A DNA stretch of 64,000 bases from Xiphias gladius. Lineage: Eukaryota; Chordata; Actinopteri; Istiophoriformes; Xiphiidae. The notes under the pieces are model-generated. The model had not been told where the DNA came from. It worked only from the letters and a program-made list of their open reading frames with translations, and ran no database searches. Shown one piece after another: positions 46,505 to 60,194 of the stretch. Location of the stretch: the NCBI RefSeq assembly GCF_016859285.1, contig NC_053417.1, positions 26,420,206-26,484,205 on the forward strand, given 5' to 3'. Position 1 is the stretch's first letter; each line of letters opens with the position of its first letter. The translations under genes were made by a program, and so were the position numbers.

Positions 46505-47649
46505 TACAGACGGGACACAAATTAAAGAAAAAACATAACAAAAACAAAACATAAAGTGTCTTAGTAAGGTGTTAGGTCATCACGTTCCACCAGAACATCT
46601 TCAGTGTGCCTTGGGATTGATTGTACAAGTCTCTGGATCTCTATGGGCGGGATGAACCCCATTCTTCCAAAAGATCTTCCCTCAGTTGGTGTTTTGATGA
46701 TAGTGGTGGAAAGCGCTGCCTAACATGTTGGTCCAAAATCTCCCTTAGGTGTGTAATTGGGTTGAGATCTGGTGACTGTGAAAGCCTTAGCATTTGATTC
46801 ACATCATTTTCGCACTCATCAAACCATTCAGTGACCCCTCGTGCCCTATGGATGGGGACATTGTCATCCTGGAAGAGACCACTCCCATCAGGACAGAAAT
46901 GTTTCATCGTGGGATGATGACTCAGAACAACTTTGTATTGAATGGCAGTGACCCTCTTCTCTAAAGGGGGGGCAAGTGGACCCAAACCATGCCAGCAAAA
47001 GGCCCCCCCACAGCCTAACAGAGCCACCGGATCCCCTTACTGTAAGTGTCAAGAATTCAGGCCTGTATTGTTCTCTTGGTGCAGATTCATCTGACCATAT
47101 CACTTTTTGCCACACCTCTGCAACCCTACTATAATATCCCTATGTAACTGTTGACGGGCTGTTCTTGCTGCTACAGTCTGATCACGTCCTGCAATGACAT
47201 TCTCAGTCACCTGAGGAAGAGTTGCTCTTCTGTTGCTTACAAATGGCACTAATCCACCATTAACACGGTCATCAAATGTACCCGTTCGACCACAATGTCC
47301 GACCTTATTCACTGATCTCTTGGCCACAGATCTAAATGCATATCTCACTTTGGTCACTGTTCCCTTTGAAACACTAGCCAGTTAAGCAGTCTTTGTGACT
47401 GAGGCCCCTGCCAACTGTGCCCCAACAATGAACCCTCTTTCAAAGTCAGTTAGTTTTTTCCTCTTGCCATCTTGATACAAAATCAGAATAAACTGGACCT
47501 GCTGAGCATTTTCATACATGTAAAAGGGCATGATTAGATGTTAATTGCTTAAATGTAACATGCAGTGCACCTGTATAGAAGCATCTGCCTTTGTTAGCTT
47601 CCTGCACTCATTTATTCAGGTTTTTCCTTTAATTTGTCACACATCTGTA
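46505..47649 (-). mobile_element. degenerate Tc1-like transposon
   Basis: TA-flanked ends near 46505 ('acaaattaaagaaaaaac') and 47649 (inverted 'acaaattaaaggaaaaacc') bound about 1.15 kb. On the minus strand, transposase text starts near 47472 (KLTDFERGFIVGAQLAGASV), continues with the DNA-binding part (FRSVAKRSVNKVGHCGRT), then IWSDES and LLGCGGAFCWHGLGPLAP, and ends with [22 protein letters not shown]. Several frameshifts and a stop break the frame, so no functional protein is possible. Confidence 0.85.
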
Positions 47650-49619
47650 TATGTTTCGTAAGGGCAGTATTACAGGACTAATGTACTGAATTGAATTTCA
47701 CACTACAGGGTTTTTTATTTTTCTGTTCACTGTAATTACCTCCTGCAAGCCTGATCAGGTTAGTAGTTTCTCAGTTTTGTCAGATCAAAGCAGTTTTTGA
47801 TCTGGAGACGCAGCAAGTGAGGTAAGGCTACTTTTTGTATTTGTAGAAAATGGTATTGGAAAGATGGCCTTCTTTTTCTGAACAACTTTGGTGCCCATTA
47901 TGCTCCTCTTGTAATTTGTTAACGGATATTTAAAGTTAACGGGTATTTCCTCAAAAATGTCGCTATGCATTGGGGTGTAAGGTGGCTATAAGTGTAGCCA
48001 CCTTTACGTAGACCTCAAGATCTGTGACTGCTCATCTTGGATTGCTTCAGGTTTCAAATTTAATGATGAAGATGAAATTATTCAAATAAGTAAGAGACCT
48101 ACTTTGCACTGAATTGATTGAGCGAACAATCTGTTAGCTGCCATTGTTGCTCTGTATCACAAAGTGAATGGAGGAATGTAAAGACTTGAGGGTATATAAT
48201 TAGAACGTGACGCAGCAATAAAATATACAAAATGTCGTGCTAGTGTTGTGGTGCTATCAACGGGTGAAATCTATAAATCAGTGCCATTCCTACACCAGAA
48301 GGCATCTATGATGAGACCATGGTAACAGACCTGGATGAGTGCCCCACCATCCACACCCCCTTTTATTTACACGCTCTTGACAGCATCGCTAAGTGGCAGG
48401 CCATTCAGAATTAGAAATGCCATTACTTTTCATGTGAGTTGTACCATACATGGATGGATAGACGAGTGTCAGTGCTATAGACATGTAAGAACCATGTTGA
48501 TGGGACATTCTTAATGTATAAAAAATGTATTGATGGTGCGAGACAAAAAAAAGCTTACATTCATAGATTACCTATTACTGATGGGCCTTTTTACATCAAG
48601 CATTTTTATTTGTCGTAGTATGGAAAGCACAGGTTTTTACTAATAGCTTTAATGAAGGGCTATTGCACTATAGTTATGGATGTAGCGACAAGACAACAAT
48701 TACTGGACTTCTTTTGATACCGAAAAAAATGTCTGAACATGATAATTTTGCGGCAAGATCTAAAGTTATAAGAAATGTCTTTTTTTTCCCTTTGTCTATA
48801 AAGTGTAAATTGTGCTGATTCCACGAGGTTGTATATATCGTGTCTGTCGCCCGATTTATGGCGGGAGTGCCAAGTGATTTTTTTCTTTCTCTCTTTCCTT
48901 TCCTCTTCTTCTCCATGCACCCACCATTGCCCTAGGGCAATTTCCTATCTTGCATATATACCACAAACCACCACTCCCTGACCCAGAAGCATAAATCCAC
49001 CTGAACTCAGTTAAATATGTTTGTTCTCACGAGACATAATTTAGCTCTTGTGTACACAGTATTTGTTTTGGTTAGATATAAATATTAGATAGACTAAAAC
49101 AAGACTAAAGGTATGTTCAGACACAAAGCGCGGTGACTTTTTTCCTTTGTAACACTCGCACACATTTGACCGCCGGACTGTTTGTGTTTATTCATTCCAA
49201 ACAGCCAATGTACAAACTGTACATTAGCTAGCAAACAATGTAGACACTGACCATGTGTGTGGGAGTGTGTTCAGCTCAGCTTCTGGCTGAACCCAAACTT
49301 TCCAGTGACTCCAGGTCGTTGTACTATTTCCGTACAGTATCTCGCAGAGGTTGAAAGATTTTCAACTCGTACGAACTAGTCCTTGTGTCAGTTCATGCTG
49401 CCCTGAGCAAATTTTGTGTAATCGTGTCTTTCCATTGACCCTGCGTGCAATTGCGGCGTCTGTAAAATTTGTTTTGTGTTCTTTCAGAAGACACAGTAAG
49501 GGCCGGTTTATGATCTGTCAGAACCAGTTGATAAGACGTGTTGTCCAACCATGTCGGAAATCATTGGAAAGTGTTCATAGTTCTGAATGGCCACACTCAG
49601 AGGCAGACTGAAAAGCCGG

Positions 49620-49930
49620 CTATTATAGAGAGGGAAAACGTGATATTGTTTAAATACAGGGATTAAGGTGCATATTTTTAGACAGTGTCCTGGAAGACAT
49701 TCATAGCATTGCACTTGGTCTTATACATGAAAAAAGTCACAAATAGTTGTGTCGAGAATGAAGAATGAGAGTTAGAGAGAGAAGTTCAAACCCTGGCTCC
49801 TTTCTCACTTTTGCTTAGCTAACCAGCCACGACGTGAAGTGAGTGTGAATGTCAAGTCGTCGGTTTCAGAAAGTTGAAGACATGGTCAAAACACAGATCT
49901 TCCTAATCTGACGTCGGAAGGATGTAGGGG
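49620..49930 (+). repeat. dispersed repeat family D, copy 2
   Basis: It shares 'tgtttaaata..gggat', 'cctggaagacattc' and 'agc.ttgcactcgg'-type text with 7160-7240, which lies inside the element at 7037-7975. The class is unknown. Confidence 0.5.
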
Positions 49931-50009
49931 GAGGGGGCTTCTGAAGCTCTACGACCATCTGACACATTTCAGATGGAGAATAAAAAGCCGGTTTAGGAGT
50001 CTACAGCTA

Positions 50010-50460
50010 CACTAGCGGCTCTGTCTGGCTGTATTTAGGCACAGTGGTGCTTTGAGCTAAATGCTAGTGTCAGCATGCTAATAATGCATACAATGTTTTT
50101 TACCATCTTAGTTTAACATTCATGCTAACATTTGCTAATTAGCAGTAAAAGCAAAGCTTTGATGGGGAGGTTATTAGTTTTGCAGGCATTATTTTGTCCT
50201 TAGCCAAAGTTATGAATGTCTGCACCAAATTTCATGTCAGTCCCTCCAGTAATTGTTGAGACATTTCAGCCAAAACCAGAAATGAGAACCTGATGGTGGC
50301 GGTAAAAAAAGAGTCTGGTGATCACCAAAGTTATTAGGCTTCATCCTCTGGGCCATGAATGTCTGTACTATATGGCATGCTGATCCATATTGCTTGAGAT
50401 ATTTCAGCCTGGACCACATGGTGGACCAACCGACCGAAACAGCGACAACACCATCAGGAG
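50010..50460 (+). repeat. dispersed repeat family A, fullest copy
   Basis: It runs in order 'cacagtggtgctttgagc', 'acatttgctaattagcag', 'ttgcaggcattattttgtcc', 'accaaatttcatgtcagtcc', 'attgttgagacatttcagcc', 'gatggtggcggtaaa' and 'tcaccaaagttattaggctt', a longer version of the copies elsewhere. It is non-coding and lies in spryd3 intron 6. Confidence 0.6.
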
Positions 50461-51765
50461 AGCCATGCCACTAGCATGGCTAATAAGTCACTTTGTAAAA
50501 CAACGTAGCACATTTACTATATTCATCTTTGCTACAGGCCAAATTCGAGTGTTACACCTTAATTAATAATGTCTAATATTTGACCTTGTTGGTGGGAGGG
50601 TTAGAGGGTTAGAGTTCAGGTTCAGGGCTGTTTTCTCAGAAACAGACTAAACTAAGATTTAAGTAATTGATATCAGCCACTTGAATGAAGTTCATTGTTG
50701 GCAACAACTTTGTCATCAGAGGGAGGTATCACAATGCCGTATTCCCACCACTTTACAGTAGTGAACTGTAACGCCTTTGTTCTGTGTTAAGGTGTGAGCT
50801 CTCATTGTCCCCTCCTCCAACTTCTAAAAGTAACCACAAGACTACAGGCAGGTCTCTCATTGACACAGGAGAGATGAGGGCCAGGCTGTGTGTGGGTCCC
50901 GCATGTGGTTGCATGATAAACGTGTCTATCCGCAGTCGAACACAAACATCTGTCACACACACACACATACAGTACAAAGGCCATCATCTTTTCGGAAAGC
51001 AGATTGCTGTGGGTGAGAGGGATGATTCAACCAGCAGTCTTGCTGCTCTCGCTTTCTGTCTGTCTCTCTCTCTCTTCTGTTTTTCTGGACCAAGGAGTGG
51101 CAATGGCACGAAACGTGTTGCTAGAGCCAAGTGCCTGGCAGTCTACCAGGTTGTAAAAATTCAATAAGTGGAGTAACGGGACTCTAAGGAATCTTTTACT
51201 CTTTCTCATGTGGTTGGAGGTTTTCACAGCTGGGGCGCCCGGCTGCATGGTCCGCTCAACAGTCCAGCAGTGATTTTTCTTTTCTTTTTTTTTTCATTTC
51301 TCTTCTCTCCCTTGCCTTTTTAGTTTTCTCTCTTAAGTAAGGAACCATTAGCCTCCAGACCCATGATGTGGTCACCATTGTGAGGGTTTTAAGCGGGCGA
51401 TAATACTCAAACTGATAAGGTTGTCAAGTTCTGACAAGTACACCCTGATGACAGGGAAGGGTGTGGGACAGTAGCTGCTTCCTGGAATGACAGAGAAAGT
51501 TTGGTTTGAAGAGCAACAAGCAAAAGAAAAGGAAAGTGGCAGAGGAAATGAAAATACAGGAGGAGAAGTAAAGGGAAAGAAGGGTGTTTTTTTTTTTTTT
51601 TTTTTTTAAGGCTAGAAAGGCTAGAGGAGCAGGATTAGAGGAGGTAAGATTAGGCTTTAAGGGCAGAACATTAGCCACAAGGTGGTCTCACTTAATCTCT
51701 GTGTTGGTTTTGACTTCAAATTCACTTCACTGAGTGGTTTTAACCAGGGCTGAAACTGTCTTAGT

Positions 51766-52520
51766 TTGCCTCAAGTTTTCCAAGTGTACTCTGGATCTTT
51801 GAACACTCTCCTCTCTTCTCTCCTCTTCCCTCTTCTCCTCTCCTCTCCTCTCCTCTGTTTCACTCCTCTATCCTTGTTTCTTCTCATCTCTTCATCTCTC
51901 CTCCTCTGTACTCTTTTATTTATTTTTTATTTCTCTCTTCTTCTCCTCTGTCCTTGTTTCCTCTCCTCTCCTTTCCTGTTCTCTATCCTTGTTTCATCTC
52001 TATCCTTGTCTCCACTCCTCCTTGTTTCGACTCCCCTACTTTTGACTCCTCTTATCTCCTCTGTACTCTTTTTCTCATTCCTCTCCTCTTCTCCTCTCTC
52101 CTTGTTTCCTCTCCTCTCCTCTACCCTTCTCTCCTCTCCTGTCCTCTCCTCTATCCTTGTTTCCTCTCTATCCTTGTCTCAACTCCTCTCCTCCTTTTCT
52201 GTTTTTGTTTCCTCTCCTCTGTCCTTTTTTCTTCTCCTCTGTCCTTGTTTCAACTCCCGTGCTTTTGACTCTATTATCCCCTCTTCTCCTCTATTTTTCA
52301 TCCTTTTTTAAATCACATTGTTTCTTCTCCTCACCTCCTCTCATGCTCTCCTATCCTCTATCCTTGCGGATTCTCCTCTGTCCATGTATCCTTTCCTTTC
52401 TTTTCCAGTCTTCTATCTTCTATCCCCTCTCTTCTGGTTTCGTCTACTCTCCTTTTTTTTCTTCTCCTCTATCCTTGTTTCCTCCCCTCTCTCCTCCTGT
52501 TTGCTCCTTCTATACAAAAC
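51766..52520 (+). repeat. long pyrimidine tract with degenerate TCCTC / CTTGTTTC units
   Basis: More than 700 bases are almost purely C and T on the plus strand, built from repeated 'cctctcctctcctct' and 'atccttgtttcctctc' phrases. The leucine/serine-rich open frames here (for example 51766-52311) are low-complexity artefacts with no coding evidence. Confidence 0.9.
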
Positions 52521-53484
52521 CCCTATGGATTTCAACAACATTTTAGTTGTCAAGCCCATAGCTGTTAGGTGTATATTTTAAGAGGCATGGAAATTTTTTT
52601 CCTTCTTTTCTCACATGTGTGGCTTGCAACGGATATTTCCAGTCTTGGTGGTTTCCGATGACTTACGGATCTATCGTTCGGTTGCCATAGATAAGTTACA
52701 CCTCTCCAGCTCCTCTGTGTTTTTTTTCACCCACTAGCACCTCGCAAACATCTTGTCAAAACAGTGGAATAGTTTTTACACGTTGCTATTTGATAAGTGT
52801 GGATAATAACTGTTCTGGATGATAGCTGTCCTTACTGATTGTTAAGAGGAGGGGCAAAAAAACCGGGTGATGGAAAAGATTGCTGCAAGATAAATTACTT
52901 TTCTAACTGGTATGCTTTTGATGAGGCAGCACTGAGAAGTGCAAAGCCGCAGAATGCAAGAGTACAATGGTGATGGTAGTGACTTGTCTGCAGCTAAGTC
53001 GTTGCCTTTGTGAACTGTTTACATTACAGTTGGGGGGGTATCTGATCCTAGATTTCTGCCCACTATTATCATACCTACCTTGCCAAATATTTCCCTTCCT
53101 GCTCTATTCTGTCTACTCATGTGTTCATCTATTTTATAACTCTTCCTATTGCTTTCTCCCTTCTCAGTTCATTGTCATCAAATATTGAATTTGCGTCTTT
53201 CATCTTAGTTATCCTTGAAACTGTGCAGATAAAGTTGACATAAAAGAAAACTTTACAGATCCCTGTCAGGGAGGTTACTTTTTCAGTCTGGGGGCCTTCA
53301 TTTCATTTTGGTCATCCTTTATTTTTGCTACATTCTTGTTCCTTTCAGCTTTTTAATCACTAATCTGAAGGCCATTTGTTCAGGGTAATGAATACTTTCC
53401 CCTCATGGTTCTATTTGAGTGGAAAGTGCTCTTGTTTGCTCTATTTTGTCTACGAAAAGTTTCACTGACAGCTTGATATATGAT

Positions 53485-54054
53485 TAGGGATGGGAATCAA
53501 GAGCTGGTTCCGATTTGAGAACTGGCTCCAAATTGTCTGAACCGTAGGAATCGTATGCCTCCAAAGCTTATCAATTTCTTTTATCAGTGCTGGCATGTTT
53601 TTCTGACTGTTTTGCATTGCAAAACAATGATGTAAGTGCATCTACGCTGCGGGAAAACTGCAACAAAAAGGAGTCATGGCAGAGAGGAACAAACAGTCCA
53701 AAGCGTGGGTTCATTTCACAAAGAGAGATGACGACAGTGCTATTGGTTAATGTTTAAAAAATGCAATTTCAACTAAGAGTGGAAACACCAGCATACGCTG
53801 AAACATCTTTCTACGCAACATGGGCTTAAATTCCAGGAATGCCATTTATTTGACACTCCTATGCATGACTACCACTGGTTCCCAACTGAGCAGCACGTCT
53901 TGTTTTCTGAGGGTAAATATCCTATTTTATAATAACATTACAACCACGCAGAAAGGCTTCAGAAATCGTTAAGGGAACCGATAAAGAATCGGGCCGATAA
54001 GCAGAATCGATTATGGCATTGGTATCAATCAAATCTTATCAATTCCCATCCCTA
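53485..54054. mobile_element. hAT-like MITE ('TAGGGATGGGAATC' ends)
   Basis: TAGGGATGGGAATC at 53485 pairs with the inverted ATTCCCATCCCTA at 54042-54054. Subterminal 'gaaccgataaagaatcggg' and 'aagcagaatcgattatggc' text is that of a known abundant fish hAT MITE. The interior is non-coding. Flanking octamers (ATATGATT versus ATATGTGA) are only loosely alike. Confidence 0.7.
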
Positions 54055-54596
54055 TATGTGACAAAAGCAGGTTTACCATTGTGCAAAATGAAAACAAACT
54101 TTTGATGCCTGCCAAAGCAGCAGATATCCTCAACATATTAAATCTCCTAAATAGTGAGACCACTTGAAATAAAGATATCTCTTTACAGTGTGATCCAAGT
54201 ACATTCAATGTTAATCTTACTTCTATTTGGTAACCAGTGTCTATATCTATTTAGTAACCAAATACCTAATTTAACAATAAATAGCCACTGGTGATTTAAT
54301 AGTATGAAACATGACATTTATTGTTTTCTTATTCATTATTTTGTCATACATACATATTTTTCAAAATGTTTTTATCATGGTTTTTACATTCCATTATATC
54401 AGATTTGTCAAAATTACAAAAAGCAAGCTGTGCAACTGTCATTCTGACAAACTACACTGCACTGCATTAAATCAGAGCATCAAAAAGACGAAAATACACA
54501 CACATTCCTGTCTTGTTCCCAGTTCTTCTTTGATAGTACGTAGATATTACCAGTGTTATATATATATATATATAAAATATATATAATATATATATA

Positions 54597-54849
54597 TATA
54601 TCAGACTTCCTAGGAAAAATTTCAAATTCATAGTGAATAATCCGGATCTGTTTGTTTATATATATATATGGTTTTGTTTGTTTGTTTGTTTGTTTGTCAG
54701 CAGGCTTATGCAAAAAGTCCTTAACCAATTTGCACGGAACTTTGTGGAGGGAAGGGGCATAGAGCAGGGAAGAACCCATTAAAATTTGGGGCAGATACGG
54801 ATTATTCACTATGAATTTGAAATTTTTCCTAGGAAGTCTGATATATGTT
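54597..54849. repeat. near-perfect 55 bp inverted repeat flanking a (GTTT)n and repeat unit
   Basis: The arm at about 54597-54651 and the arm at about 54795-54849 are reverse complements with one mismatch. Between them lie a TA run, a GTTT run and one copy of a 'ggaaagaacccgttaaatt'-type unit. A second unit copy follows at 54870-55010. A separate AT run (54556-54598) abuts the left arm. Confidence 0.9.
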
Positions 54850-57144
54850 GTTTGACATTGGTCTTGATGGAGGTTGGTTGGTTGGTTTGTTTTGTTTATT
54901 TGTCAGTGAGATAACTCAAAAAGTACTGAACTGATTTCCACTAAACCTGGTGGATGGATGGGGATGGGCCAGGAAAGAACCCGTTAAATTTTGGTGAAGA
55001 TTATATTAAAAGACCTTGTCGCAGGTAATCGCTCTACTGAGTGCCATTCTAGTTAAGTTTTCATTTGATAAAACATGGCTGCATTTACATGTAGCAACAC
55101 AGGCAATATATTAATACTCATCTGTTTAAACCTTACATGGTTGCATAAAATTAACTCTTCCATGTCATGAACATGTTTATATGACCACTTTGGTAGTTGC
55201 ACCAATTTTGACCGCTGGACTGGTTTTGCAGTCCCTGTTAATTTGCTCTCAAGAGTTTTTTAAATAATAATGTTTTTCAAATTTTCAAATGCATTTGGTA
55301 TTTCATTACTAGGATTCAACATCAAAAGCGAGGCATCTGAAATGTTCGGTCCACACAGACTCCATCACGTTCAGTCTTCCTGAGAACCAGCTGTCCTGTC
55401 AGCAGCACAGCTCCAAGACAGCAGGGGGACAAACTGTCTTCACCAGTCTGAGTAACATCAGAAATTTACTGGACAAAAAAAGGTTTTCATTATAAGCTCT
55501 ATGAGACATGCCTATAATGAAAACGGAAAACTCATTGTGAAACGGGAAGCTTTGATCGATTATTTGAGATACTGTTAATAAGTTCAGAAAATATAGACAA
55601 TGGGAGATTTGTGTGATTTGATACAAAAAAAAAAACATCTGTGTGGATAGTTATATTTGATCAAATTAAAGTGTAACTGTACTGTGACTGTAATGGGTGA
55701 ATGATGGGCGTCAAAAACCCTTCAAAAAATGGTATCTGTGTGGATTGCCCTGTACATAGGGTCATGTATGGTGCACTGCCGCAGTTTTACCACACCTGCG
55801 ACAGAAACGTAAACAATAAAAAATCCATTCTGAAATATTAAACTGATTCATAAAGTTGCACATGAGTGGACAAATTGACTTTGACAAGACTGGAAGGTTA
55901 GGTTTCAGAGGCATTTTTTGGCTGGCATATTATCACCAATTAATTTACGCCAAAGCCATTTGGCTTTTTTTTTAGCTAGGATTAATTAAAAAGTGTTTGT
56001 TCTGAAAGATATTTTATAAACTAATAAATTTAGTGTTCCTTTATAAGTGATCTGACTTCTTGATTTCTAAAAGATTATTTCATTGCAAATACATTAAGGG
56101 ATTTCTTTTCCCTACCTTTGTCATAACTCAGTGTTATAGGCAAACAAAACATGTTTGATAATAATCAACATGAATTATGTTTTTTTGCTAGCCACCATGC
56201 TCCTGCTCTGCTGTTTTTCTTGAGAGGAGAAATTTGGCTGGCTTTCCACTGCGTACGTGCGGCTCAGTATGAACACAAGCCTCCAATCCTTTGCCTCCTG
56301 TTGTCACAGCAGTCGCTGTGTGCCCACCAACTTAATCCCCTCAGCTGCGGATGAGCGGGCCGACAAGTAAGTTGACAGCACCTGAGTCTGCAGTTATCAG
56401 TTTTCCCAAGTGTACTGGCGCTCACTCACAGTTCACATCTCACTTTCCCTCCCTCCCACTCTCTCCACAACTCCCCTCCATGTGGAGATTAAGGATGTAT
56501 GTATCTTAACCTGTGACACATTTTTTGTGCTGTAGAGGTGTTCAAAAGTTTTTTAAACTTGGCTGCATATTGCAGTATCTACTCGGAGCATCTCTTCTTC
56601 TGCCCCAGCTTCGAATTTTGTTAGTTTGAACCACACCAGTCATTGTCAAGATTGTAATAACCATCGTTCCTCGTTGTACCTTTTCCAGTTGCCAGAGCCA
56701 GCTGTAGTACCAACGCCCCTTTAAGGTTGCCTGCTTCCTTCCTTCCTCTGGAAACAATAGTCATGAAGCCCAACATGACACTGCTCTTGGATGAAAGTTC
56801 ACTACTTTCCCATCAAGTTGTTGTGGTTGCAACCTCTAAGGCTTAGCAGTGGCACCATCATGGTTGGCTCGTTCTCTGACCTGAGCAGCGTGAGAAAAGA
56901 GGAAACTAGCAATAATTTAATCCAAGACTGAGTGGAGGCTGGCTGTGGCAGAGTGGACCTGCGTCACACAAGATGACCGGAGTAAACCTGGAGTTCCAGT
57001 TGACGCAAGGGGTTAAAGGGAGTCCTGCCTTAGATAACTATGACATAAGTTTTGTTTTGTAGATCAGCGTGGGATTACACGAGTTGATATCAGCACTGCA
57101 ACGCAAGACACTTGCATTCTACTTGACCCAGCAATATCGTGCTT

Positions 57145-58620
57145 TAATTACAGCATACAACAAAACTGATTACACCCCTGTGCAATTTCACTAAAATGTT
57201 ACATAATTCAAAATTGTACTATTTTACAATAATTGTATTATTTTTAAGTTGAACTGTAGGACATTGGATCTTATGTATAAATAAAAACAAACAGGCTAGA
57301 TTCATTGAAAATATGGGCCCTGAAGTACATTCTCAGTGCAACAAAAGTGAGTACACCTGTGATTTCCAATTCAGGCGAATTGCATGAACAAGGTTATAAA
57401 AGAACCTTTTAACACCACAGCCTTTTCTCAGTTTTGTCCTGGGTTTTGTGTAGTGCAACATGGCTGCATGTGGTGAGGGTTTGCCTGGACATGTTAGAAA
57501 CCAGATTGTGAGACTTCATTAAAGATTGGAGCGGGTACAAGAGCATCAGTATGCTAGTGAACATAAGCCTTAAACACAACTGATGAAGTGGTTGGGAGGT
57601 AGCAAAAGAGCCATACTACCAGTAACAGAAGGGGTCCTCAAAAAACGACACCACACGCAATTAGCTATTTACGCAACCCTTACATTGAAAACAGACGGGT
57701 AAGTGCTTCTGACGTGGCACAAGGATTATCTGTGGAAACTGGTGTTTCAGTGACTGATCAGACAATGTGAAGGATATTGCATGAAGTCAACCTTTATGGA
57801 CGATGACCAAGAAGAAAACCATTGCTGACAAAACTGCATAGAAGTGCAAGATGAAACTTTGCCAGAGAAATGAAAAGAGGCCTGACGAATTTTGGCAGCA
57901 CATTCTTTGGTCAGATGAAACCATAATAAATTCGGTTGGATCATATGGAGTCCAGCATGTTTGGTGTGGACCTGGCAAGGACCACCACAGTGACTGCATA
58001 GTGCTGACTGTGAAACATGGAGGTTGGAGTGTCCTGATATGGGTCTCCATGAGTCCAAAAGGTGTAGGGGAGATGATATTTAGGTGGCAATATGAATGCA
58101 GGATTGTATACCCAAAAACTGAATGAAAAGATGACCCCCAGTTTCAGGAGGCTTGGCACAAGAGGAATTTTCAAATATTATAGTGATCTCAAAAACATAA
58201 GAGTTTGTAAAGAAGAAGAAAGTGAAAACTATGACCTGTCTTGAATCCAACAGAATCCAACAGCAAAGAGAAGTTTAAAAATAAAAATCTGAACGGCAGA
58301 GTATCCCTACATAGATTTAGGAAAGACTGGTATCATCCATGCCCAGGAAGATCTAAATTGTCATTGAAGAAAAGGGGGGTGTTCAAAATATTAAAAAATA
58401 ACAATGAAATCTCATTAATGAAGGGTGTATTGAGTTGGTTCTTATGTTTGACTAATTAAATTGTAACGAAAGATCCATATTTGTTTTTCAAATGAATTGG
58501 CTTTATCCGCCTTGGGCTCTGGCTAAACAAAAAAACAAATAAAAATGTATAAAGTGGACAGGATTTGTAATTAGTTAACAATTTAGTTATACTGACTCAG
58601 TTTTGTTGTATAGTGTGTAT
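57145..58620 (+). mobile_element. degenerate Tc1-like transposon
   Basis: Inverted ends 'catacaacaaaactga' (57150-57170) and 'tcagttttgttgtatag' (58597-58613) bound about 1.5 kb. Plus-strand transposase text includes KRPDEFWQHILWSDETIIN, then YGVQHVWCGPGKDHH, and VKHGGWSVLIWVSMSPKGVG, the DDE core of Tc1 transposases. Frames are broken by stops (for example after the ADKTA segment near 57840) and the C-terminal part is scrambled, so it is inactive. Confidence 0.85.
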
Positions 58621-60194
58621 TCCCCGCAGTAACTGTTCGCATTCCTAGATGTGTGTTATTGAAATGAAGACTACTGAGAGACTTTGATCAACTTCTTTAA
58701 CATTGGATTCATTGTAAACAATATTCACTGGCTTCAGGAACTTGTAGGAGAAAACACAAGCAGCCTGAACTGAACCATCACAGTTCTAGTAGTCCCCGCA
58801 TGGTGATTTACATTTTTGAGAAGGTGCATGTCGGCCACGGTGTAGCCTACAGTGTAACCTCATTCACCATGTATGTAGCCGTTGGTAGGGTATAACCCCT
58901 TAATCCAGAAGTATAATTCCATTTTAAAAGCTCTGCTTTATCTGCATCTGTACTACAGTTGTTGGCTTTTGTCACCAGAAGATGACACTGCTCTCCTGTT
59001 ATCCACCTTTGTATTGTTCTCTTCATTTCGCCTTCACTGGCTGAGTTTCATCCTTTCTCCTTTTGTGAGATTCCCTTTCCATGTGTTCACATAATGACTG
59101 CTCTGTCTATGCTGCTTTAGCCTTTATATTGCTGTTTCACAATATCTCTTCTCGAAGTTCCCTGATATATATGTTTTGCCGAGGCGATAAAGCACTCTCA
59201 GTTGACAGATTTGTGTGCAAATGCCTTTCCAAACCCACCATACCATGCAACTCATTTGTTTCCAGCTTTGTCTCACACAACTGGTTGTAAGCTCCAATCC
59301 CCTGGAGGTGTGTTGAGAGTAGCTTTTGTATGTCTGTGTGGGGGGGTCGGTACTAAGCTTTTGCTATAAGCAGTTATGTTGTTAATATTCCATTGTCAGG
59401 AAGAGAGCAGAAGATTTATATCTAGTTCAATTATGGCCACAACTGGGGGATTTCAGAGAAGAAAAGAAGTTAAATGTACTTCATGTCTTTGTTCTTTAGT
59501 CTGCTGCTAATTTGTACCTTTTAAAAAAAAGTTTTGTCATCGTATATAGTACTGTGTCATGCTGAAATTATTATGTGACATCTGCTTTTAAGTTTGCTTT
59601 CAGTGGTAGCTCGGTATTGAGTTTGCCTGTTCTCATTTTTTCTGAATGTGTTTGGGGAAAGACACATTCTTACTTGAGTATATATCTTTTTGATAATTTC
59701 CTCAAACATAATTCTTCCAGTTGTCTATTTTATATATTTAATCTGATATGGATATTATTTGTCCATTGGTTTTATAACACACACTTTTCACACATAACAA
59801 GAACTACTGAAGGGCCACATACTGTATACTCCAAAACTGACGTGGACAGTGGACACCCACATAGTTCTGTTTATACTACATTTGGTGTTTACATAGGCAG
59901 CCATATTCACACATGTACAGTCTGCGCTCGACTCATTCTGCAACTGGAGTGGTGCATGTTAATCATCAAACCTGAGAATATATTCTACCCAATTTATTCA
60001 GTAGCAGAGTTTTTTCTCAATGCTTTTGAATTTCTTTACTTAAAGGTTTCCTGTTGAGTTTTTTGACTTCTATGGTGCGTTTTTATACGCGCATCAAGAC
60101 GCAGGCGGGCGACGCGATATACAGCGCTGCGAATTTTTTCCACTTCATTCCACTTGCGTCAGCAGAAACGGAGAGACTGCTCACTAATTCAGCT

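Noticed and set aside
51766..52311. 181-codon leucine/serine-rich open frame resembling a membrane protein
   Set aside because: It is the translation of a CT-rich low-complexity tract; overlapping frames look equally 'hydrophobic', and there are no domain features.
57851..58126. Functional Tc1 transposase
   Set aside because: Only a fragment is open; upstream and downstream parts have stops and frameshifts.
60060..60140. CpG island promoter of a new gene
   Set aside because: The CG-rich block is short, followed by dispersed repeat C, and no exon with a donor and coding frame was seen.
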